A stretch of 64,000 nucleotides of DNA from Blastomonas ursincola. Its GTDB lineage: Bacteria; Pseudomonadota; Alphaproteobacteria; Sphingomonadales; Sphingomonadaceae. How positions within the stretch are numbered: position 1 is the stretch's first letter; the number at the start of each line of letters is the position of its first letter. The stretch is taken from positions 537,374-601,373 of the forward strand of contig NZ_VDES01000003.1 of NCBI RefSeq assembly GCF_013607875.1. Direction: 5' to 3'. The translations under genes and the position numbers were made by a program. This document shows, piece after piece, positions 59,100-64,000 of this stretch. Under the pieces are notes generated by a model that worked only from the letters and a program-made list of their open reading frames with translations, ran no database searches and was not told the origin of the DNA.

Positions 59100-60652
59100 G
59101 CATTCTTGGCCTGATCGCGGGCGGTCTGATTTCTGCATGGCTGGTCTTGCGCCTGGTCTTCGCCTTGCCCGATCGCCCAGCCGATCCGGCCCCCGTTCCG
59201 CCGCCCGACACACCCGATAGCCGGATCGGGCGGGCTATTGCCGGGCTCGAGGCAGCGCATCCCGGCCTTTCCGGCATTCAGCTGCTCCCGGATTCGCTGG
59301 GATCGTTCGCAGCGCGGGTCAAGCTGATCCGTGCGGCGGACGTGTGCCTCAATGTGCAATATTACATCTGGCGCGACGACGTTTCGGGCCGGCTATTGCT
59401 GGACGAATTGCGCCAGGCCGCCGATCGGGGCGTCGCGGTGCGCTTGTTGCTCGACGATAATGGCATCGACGATCTGGACGACGAGCTGGCGGCGCTGAAC
59501 ACGCACGCGAATATCGAGGTACGGCTGTTCAACCCGTTCACCATCCGCCGCCCCAAGGCGCTCGGTTATCTGCTGGATTTCTTTCGCCTCAACCGGCGGA
59601 TGCACAACAAGAGCCTCACGGCGGACAACCAGATGACGATCATCGGCGGACGCAATATCGGCGACATGTATTTCGGCGCGGGCGATCAGCCCGAATTTGC
59701 CGATCTGGACGTGATTGCGATTGGGGCGATCGTGCCGGAACTCGCCGCGGATTTTTCGCGATACTGGACCAGCGCTTCATCCTATCCCTGTGAATTGATC
59801 CTGCCGCCTGCAGCGACCGGCGCGCTCAAAAGGCTGGCTGGGAGTGCGCACGCCCTGACGCTGGCGGACCTCCTCGCCCAGGATTACGCCGCCGCCGTCG
59901 ACGAAATGTCCTATGCCGATCCCCTGACCCATGGCTCGCTCGCGTATGAATGGGTCCCGGTGACGATGTTGAGCGACAACCCGGCCAAGGCGCTGGGGCG
60001 GAAGCCGCGATCCCCGACACCTTTGGGACGGATCGGCGAGATCATCGGTCAGTCGCAGAAGCAGATGGGTCTGGTCTCGGCCTATTTCGTGCCTTCCAAG
60101 GCGGGCGCGGACATGTTCGTGGCAATGGCGGCGCGGGGCGTGCAGCTCGATGTGCTGACCAATGCCCTTGCATCCACCGATGTCGCGGTGGTCCACGCCG
60201 GCTATGCGCGCTATCGGCGGCGATTGCTTGAGGCGGGGGTGCGCCTTTGGGAAATGAGGGGCGAGAACACCGCCTTCCCTGCCAAGCGCAGCGGCGTGCT
60301 CGGCAGCCTGCCGCGATCAAGCCGAACATCGCTGCACGCCAAGACCTTTACCTGCGATGGCGCCAGGCTGTTTGTCGGCTCGTTCAACTTCGATCCGCGC
60401 TCGATGCATATAAATACCGAACTCGGTTTCCTGATGGAAAGCCCCGCGCTGGCGCAGCGACTGGAACGGATTTTCGGCGAGCCCTTGCGCGAACGGGCCT
60501 ATGAAGTGCAGCTTGAACCTGACGGAGCGATGATCTGGCTCGAAGCAAGTGCGGACGGAATAACGATACACCGCCATGACCCCGAGACCAGCCTTTGGCG
60601 ACGCATGCAGGTGGTTCTATGGCAGATGATGCCCATCGAATGGCTGCTTTGA
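59096..60652 (+). CDS. Phospholipase D / cardiolipin synthase-like protein
   Basis: The 518-aa protein starts with a membrane anchor (LGLIAGGLISAWLVLRLVFA) and has two HKD sites: MHNKSLTADNQMTIIGGRNI (about residue 175) and LHAKTFTCDGARLFVGSFNFD (about 412), the PLD-type active site of cardiolipin synthases such as ClsC. An upstream EEP-fold gene overlaps it by 4 nt. In E. coli ClsC works with a small partner protein, YmdB; a match to that partner is not seen here. It most likely transfers phosphatidyl groups. Confidence 0.9.
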   Translation: MSILGLIAGGLISAWLVLRLVFALPDRPADPAPVPPPDTPDSRIGRAIAGLEAAHPGLSGIQLLPDSLGSFAARVKLIRAADVCLNVQYYIWRDDVSGRLLLDELRQAADRGVAVRLLLDDNGIDDLDDELAALNTHANIEVRLFNPFTIRRPKALGYLLDFFRLNRRMHNKSLTADNQMTIIGGRNIGDMYFGAGDQPEFADLDVIAIGAIVPELAADFSRYWTSASSYPCELILPPAATGALKRLAGSAHALTLADLLAQDYAAAVDEMSYADPLTHGSLAYEWVPVTMLSDNPAKALGRKPRSPTPLGRIGEIIGQSQKQMGLVSAYFVPSKAGADMFVAMAARGVQLDVLTNALASTDVAVVHAGYARYRRRLLEAGVRLWEMRGENTAFPAKRSGVLGSLPRSSRTSLHAKTFTCDGARLFVGSFNFDPRSMHINTELGFLMESPALAQRLERIFGEPLRERAYEVQLEPDGAMIWLEASADGITIHRHDPETSLWRRMQVVLWQMMPIEWLL

Positions 60653-60751
60653 TCCTGATCGGAAACGTCAATAATTTCGCCTGGGCTCAGGCGACGCCCG
60701 GCGCACTTGGGCGTTTCGCTTCTGATCGCCTGCGACCGGCCACAGTACATC

Positions 60752-60779
60752 CATTCACAGCCTGGCATTCACAGCCTGG
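60752..60779. repeat. Perfect 14-bp tandem duplication
   Basis: CATTCACAGCCTGG occurs twice in direct succession (60752-60765, 60766-60779), in the 130-nt gap between the convergent PLD and CPBP genes. A recent slippage duplication is the simple explanation. Confidence 0.8.
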
Positions 60780-60782
60780 CCA

Positions 60783-61715
60783 TCAGGGCCTGGGCGGGAG
60801 AGCTGACGGCTGTCCTATGGCCGCTTGCCCGGTGGAGGGGTCGATTTCCGGCCGGGCACGGCTCCAGAATGGTTGGGCCACATGGCCGCGCCGTACCGCC
60901 TTGACCACCAGGATGATGCCCGCGGTCGTGGCCAGGATGCACGGCACGAGCGACGCCTCCAGCCCGAAATTGCCGCCGGTGAGCAGCTCTGGCCCTTCGG
61001 TGACCGTCTTGAACAGCCCGGGCTCGGCGACGCCGCCCGAGACGATCCCGCCGAACACCGCCGACTGGGTGTAATTCCACGAAATATGGAAGCCGATGCC
61101 GAGCCAGAGCCGCCGGGTCAGCATATAGGCTGCCGCGAGCAGCAACCCTGCCTCGATGCTGATGAAGATCGCGCCGGTCAGCGTGGCCGTCGGGTTCATC
61201 AGATGGACCGCGCCGAACACCACCGAGGAGACCACCACCGAAATCCAGCTGCCCAGCCATTCCTCCACGATCCGGAACAGCGCGCCGCGAAACAGCAGTT
61301 CCTCGAGAAAGCCCGAACTGATCGCCATCGAGATCGCAGGCAGCATGACCGAGACCGGATTGGTGCCCTCTATCCGCATGATGCCCATCGCCAGCAGCAC
61401 CAGCACGCCTGCGGTGTGGAGGCCCGAGCCGACGAGCATGCCGATGCCCAGTTCGCGAATGCCCGGAGCCAGCGCCAGATCGCTGGGGCTTCGGCGCTCG
61501 ACAAACCGGGCGAAGCCGACATAGACCCACATGGCGAGCGCGACCATGCCCATGGCAGCAACGATCATGGGGAGGATGTTGCCCTTGTTCTGCTCCATGA
61601 AGGCGTTGCTGTAGCCGAGGCAATAGAACAGCGGATAGCCGAGAAGGAAAAGCCGGATCGGCGGAAACTGGAGGATGCGCAGCCAGACTGGCACCTTGGC
61701 GTCATTATCGTTCAT
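60783..61715 (-). CDS. CPBP-family intramembrane metalloprotease
   Basis: The 310-aa protein has about eight hydrophobic segments and the CPBP (Abi/CaaX-protease-like) motifs: SSGFLEELLFRGALFRIVEE (EExxxR), VVFGAVHLMNPTA (FxxxH) and WLGIGFHISWNYTQSAVFGG (HxxxN/W). It would cut substrates inside the membrane; in bacteria such enzymes often concern bacteriocin immunity or envelope stress. It lies 16 nt after the aquaporin start region on the same strand, possibly in one operon. Substrate unknown. Confidence 0.9.
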   Translation of the reverse strand: MNDNDAKVPVWLRILQFPPIRLFLLGYPLFYCLGYSNAFMEQNKGNILPMIVAAMGMVALAMWVYVGFARFVERRSPSDLALAPGIRELGIGMLVGSGLHTAGVLVLLAMGIMRIEGTNPVSVMLPAISMAISSGFLEELLFRGALFRIVEEWLGSWISVVVSSVVFGAVHLMNPTATLTGAIFISIEAGLLLAAAYMLTRRLWLGIGFHISWNYTQSAVFGGIVSGGVAEPGLFKTVTEGPELLTGGNFGLEASLVPCILATTAGIILVVKAVRRGHVAQPFWSRARPEIDPSTGQAAIGQPSALPPRP

Positions 61716-61731
61716 TTCGGATCTCCCGCCA

Positions 61732-62427
61732 TCATGTCCTGCGCTCTTCCGGCATCAACAGGAAGGACCAGATCAGCGCTCCCAACACCGCGCCGACCAG
61801 CGGAGCGACCCAGAACAGCCAGAGTTGCGGCAGCGCGGCGGTTTCCGCGAACAGCGCAGCACCGGTCGAACGGGCCGGATTGACCGAGGTGTTGGTCACT
61901 GGGATCGACACCAGATGGATGAGCGTGAGCGCAAGGCCGATCGCCACCGGGGCGAACCCCGAAGGAGCAGCGCTCGATATGGACCCCAGGATCACGATCA
62001 GGAACCCCGCGGTGAGGACGATCTCGATCAGCAGCGCCGCCTGCAGGCCATAGCCGCCCGGCGAAAGCGCACCAAAGCCATTCGAGGCAAATCCGCCTGG
62101 CTCGAACCCGGGCTTGCCCGTTGCGATGGCGAACAGCACCGCCGCCGCCACGATCGCACCGGCCAGCTGGGCGATCCAGTAGCCCGGCAACTGCTTCCAC
62201 GCGAAACGCCTGGCAACCGCAAGTCCCAGCGAGACGGCGGGGTTGAAATGCCCGCCGGAAATCCCGCCCACGGCATAGGCCATGGTGAGCACCGTCAGCC
62301 CGAAGGCCAGCGATACGCCGGCAAAGCCGATACCCAATTCCGGGAAGGCAGCAGCGAGCACGGCCGATCCGCACCCGCCAAATACCAGCCAGAACGTGCC
62401 GAAAAACTCCGCCGCCAATGCTTTCAT
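61732..62427 (-). CDS. aqpZ: Aquaporin Z
   Basis: The 231-aa protein has six membrane segments and two NPA half-helices, [20 protein letters not shown] and [20 protein letters not shown]. The selectivity-filter residues (the Arg after the second NPA, small and aromatic residues in the rest) fit a water-specific channel. The ATG at 62427 gives the usual [20 protein letters not shown] beginning; upstream in-frame sequence is not conserved-looking. Confidence 0.95.
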   Translation of the reverse strand: MKALAAEFFGTFWLVFGGCGSAVLAAAFPELGIGFAGVSLAFGLTVLTMAYAVGGISGGHFNPAVSLGLAVARRFAWKQLPGYWIAQLAGAIVAAAVLFAIATGKPGFEPGGFASNGFGALSPGGYGLQAALLIEIVLTAGFLIVILGSISSAAPSGFAPVAIGLALTLIHLVSIPVTNTSVNPARSTGAALFAETAALPQLWLFWVAPLVGAVLGALIWSFLLMPEERRT

Positions 62428-62499
62428 GACTCCCCCCTGTTCATTCGGCCGCGCCTGTCCCGGTTGCGCGGCGGTAGCTGGCATCAGGCCAGTGCAAAA

Positions 62500-62994
62500 T
62501 CAGCCTGTCGTTGGTGGGTCGAGAACCAGATGCTTGGCGTCGCGCGCGTTGCGCTCGACCTCGGCATGTTCGCAGAACGCCTTCTCGTCGCTGGCAGCGA
62601 TCGCCAGTTGGGCGCCGAAGACCATGCCGAAGCCCATCATCACCTGCCGCTCGCGCAGGTGCAGCGCCTCGGAATCGACGTCGAGCATCTTCCCCTTGTC
62701 GTCATAATAGATGATGTTCATCTCGTCTTCGAAGCGCGCCTTGTTGACGCTGAAACCGGCGCAGGTGATCGCCACGGCCTGCTGGTGCGCCATGGCCTTG
62801 ACGACATTGCGCTGCCCCTCGTCGAGCCCGGCCTTGGTCATGGCGGCGTTGAACGCCCTGGTGACAGTCAGGTCCATATGCACCTGGGTATCGGGTTCGG
62901 TGGTGGCGGCCTCTGCCTTGGGCGCGGGCCCTTCGGAGCATCCCGCGAGCGCGACGAAGGCAGACAGCGCGGCGGGAAGGATCAACAGCCTCAT
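62500..62994 (-). CDS. Small lipoprotein of unknown function
   Basis: The 164-aa protein starts MRLLILPAALSAFVALAGCS, with lipobox LAGC, so it should be lipid-anchored. The mature part is acidic and helical (VTRAFNAAMTKAGLDEGQRN, VVKAMAHQQAVAITCAGFSV) and has two cysteines (ITCAGF, FCEHAE) that could bridge. No known family. It lies 3 nt before the next small exported gene on the same strand; the two are probably one unit. Confidence 0.8.
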   Translation of the reverse strand: MRLLILPAALSAFVALAGCSEGPAPKAEAATTEPDTQVHMDLTVTRAFNAAMTKAGLDEGQRNVVKAMAHQQAVAITCAGFSVNKARFEDEMNIIYYDDKGKMLDVDSEALHLRERQVMMGFGMVFGAQLAIAASDEKAFCEHAEVERNARDAKHLVLDPPTTG

Positions 62995-62997
62995 CGC

Positions 62998-63354
62998 TCA
63001 ATACCCCCGATCATAGGGATCATAGCCGAACTCGCGGCTGGTCCATTCGGCCGAATAATAGCCCTTGCGATAGCATTGCCGCTGGCTGCGATAGCAGACC
63101 ACGTTCTTGGCGGCCTGATAGCTGTTGCCCCAACCGCCGCGATAATACTCGCGGTCGTAATAGCTGCGATTGCCCTCGCGGTTGCGCCGTCCGCTCGATG
63201 CGGCAGCGGCGATGCCGACAATGGCGAGACCGATGGCCGCGCCCGTCGCACGGTCCCGGTCGCGATGCCGGTGATGGTCCCGCGCCAGCACCGGCGCGGG
63301 CGCTGCGAGCCCCGCCACCACGCTGGCGGCTATGATGAAGCGTGTGATCGACAT
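62998..63354 (-). CDS. Small exported basic, Tyr/Arg-rich protein
   Basis: The 118-aa protein has a signal peptide (MSITRFIIAASVVAGLAAPA, cleavage after VLA about residue 24), then DHHRHRDRDRATGAAIGLAI with a short hydrophobic glycine-zipper-like stretch, and a Tyr/Arg-rich C-terminus (SYYDREYYRGGWGNSYQ). A pair of cysteines (VVCYRSQRQCYRKGYY) may bridge. Similar to envelope proteins with RcnB- or YMGG-like features, but no certain family. Confidence 0.75.
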   Translation of the reverse strand: MSITRFIIAASVVAGLAAPAPVLARDHHRHRDRDRATGAAIGLAIVGIAAAASSGRRNREGNRSYYDREYYRGGWGNSYQAAKNVVCYRSQRQCYRKGYYSAEWTSREFGYDPYDRGY

Positions 63355-63458
63355 GCGTTTCTTCCCCCCTTTGGAAAGGCAAAAGGATCAAACATGCCGG
63401 GCCGGTGCGTTCGCGCTCTTCTGCCCGGGGCTGGTGCGCCCGTTGAAGGTCGGTCCTG

Positions 63459-64000
63459 TCAGTCGCGGCAGGTGCGGGGCGATACGCTCTCGATCGAGAC
63501 GACATAGCCGTTCTGCGAATTGAGGATCAGGCATTGGCGCGATTGCGACCGCCAATAGGTCATGTACCGGCCGGTATCGGTCTTCTTGTTGTCGAGCTGC
63601 AGGAAGCCCCGGCTTGCCAGCTGGCCGGTGGCGTAATTGCGCTCCTGACCCTGCAGGTCGTTGAAGTCCGCATAGCCGCTATAACCGCCGCCGTAATTGT
63701 AGCCGTTGCGGTAGCTGGTCTGGCTCGCCCGCTCGCGCACGCCCGAATCATAGCCGTTCGAATAGGCGTCGGAACGACTGTAATTGTGATAGGGCTGGTT
63801 GTAGAGGCCGTCGCGATGGCCGCGCTCGAAATCGGCGGTGCCGCGCTCGTCATAATCGCGGTCGCCGCGATGATGCGACTTGCTGGCGAGCGCCGCGATA
63901 CCGAGCAGCGCGACCGCGCCGACCGCCACCGCAGCCGACTTGTCGCCATTGCCGCCCTTCTGGTTGCAATCGGCATTGGTCGTCTTGTTCAGCGACTGGA
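63459..64000 (-). CDS. Tyr/Gly-rich envelope-type protein (5' end beyond the window)
   Basis: The frame is open to the window edge, so the start is missing; 180 residues are visible. It begins QSLNKTTNADCNQKGGNGDK, then a hydrophobic segment AVAVGAVALLGIAALAS, a charged Tyr-rich middle (HHRGDRDYDERGTADFERGH, YNYGGGYSGYADFNDL) and a C-terminal small domain with LASRGFLQLDNKKTDTGRYM and SRQCLILNSQNGYVVSIESV. The membrane stretch and Tyr/Arg-rich layout echo the gene at 62998-63354. Function unknown. Confidence 0.75.
   Translation of the reverse strand, partial: QSLNKTTNADCNQKGGNGDKSAAVAVGAVALLGIAALASKSHHRGDRDYDERGTADFERGHRDGLYNQPYHNYSRSDAYSNGYDSGVRERASQTSYRNGYNYGGGYSGYADFNDLQGQERNYATGQLASRGFLQLDNKKTDTGRYMTYWRSQSRQCLILNSQNGYVVSIESVSPRTCRD

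Noticed and set aside
61675-63507. 610-codon plus-strand open frame
   Set aside because: Lies opposite the aquaporin and three small exported genes, which have clear motifs and signals; shadow frame.
1-64000. CRISPR array
   Set aside because: No regularly spaced 25-40 bp repeats with unique spacers; the only short array is the three 17-bp iteron-like repeats.

Overview
The window is high-GC alphaproteobacterial DNA, most likely from Sphingomonadales. The evidence is the ispDF fusion, the dusB-ntrB-ntrC-ntrY-ntrX-hfq-hflX order, the double-domain Hfq, and a mobile-element backbone (DUF736, DUF2840, S26 TraF peptidase, RepA, DUF2285, DUF2493, Toprim, DUF932) of the kind I associate with sphingomonad and rhizobial integrative elements and plasmids. 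Family names come from reading the translations; no database search was run.

Region 1 (about 1-15.4 kb, nearly all minus strand) is the maintenance and transfer backbone of a mobile element. It holds DUF736, the TraF-like peptidase, DUF2840, a small DNA-binding-type protein and ParA (the last four joined by 4-nt ATGA overlaps), three iteron-like repeats beside repA, an AlpA-like HTH, DUF2285 proteins, a XRE repressor with palindromic operators, a second DUF736, a membrane protein, an IS110-family insertion of IS1111 type, a HEPN-like protein, DUF2493, a Toprim protein, a ParB-like gene and DUF932. Two backbone genes are broken: a DUF6499/DUF2285 gene by a 1-base shift in a C5 run, and the ParB-like gene by an in-frame TAA. 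The left end lies outside the window.

Region 2 (about 15.5-28.8 kb) is a defence island. The minus strand carries a Type III restriction operon (mod-res plus a third gene with an Mrr-like nuclease core) and an uncharacterised HNH protein paired with a 184-aa unknown. Diverging from these on the plus strand is a tightly packed five-gene operon: AbiEi-like/AbiEii, a class 2 OLD nuclease plus UvrD-type helicase (Gabija-like GajA/GajB), and a third PD-(D/E)xK-type protein. The two divergent units each have an inverted repeat with a 10-bp spacer in front of the first gene.

Region 3 (about 29.1-53.6 kb) is core chromosome: NYN/LOTUS RNase-like protein, flavin oxidoreductase, lipA, ratA, cinA, ispDF, the dusB-ntrBC-ntrYX-hfq-hflX cluster, mazG, then a minus-strand run of retropepsin, MBL hydrolase, tatD, metG, holB, tmk, dac, rlpA and mltB, and a tRNA-Ser(UGA). 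Region 4 (about 53.9-58.1 kb) is a small aromatic-degradation-type cluster: a TetR regulator divergent from extradiol dioxygenase, FAH-family hydrolase and flavin hydroxylase genes, with two operators between. Region 5 (58.3-64 kb) has an endonuclease/phosphatase fold protein, a phospholipase D/cardiolipin synthase-like protein, a CPBP protease, aquaporin and three small exported proteins, the last cut by the window edge.
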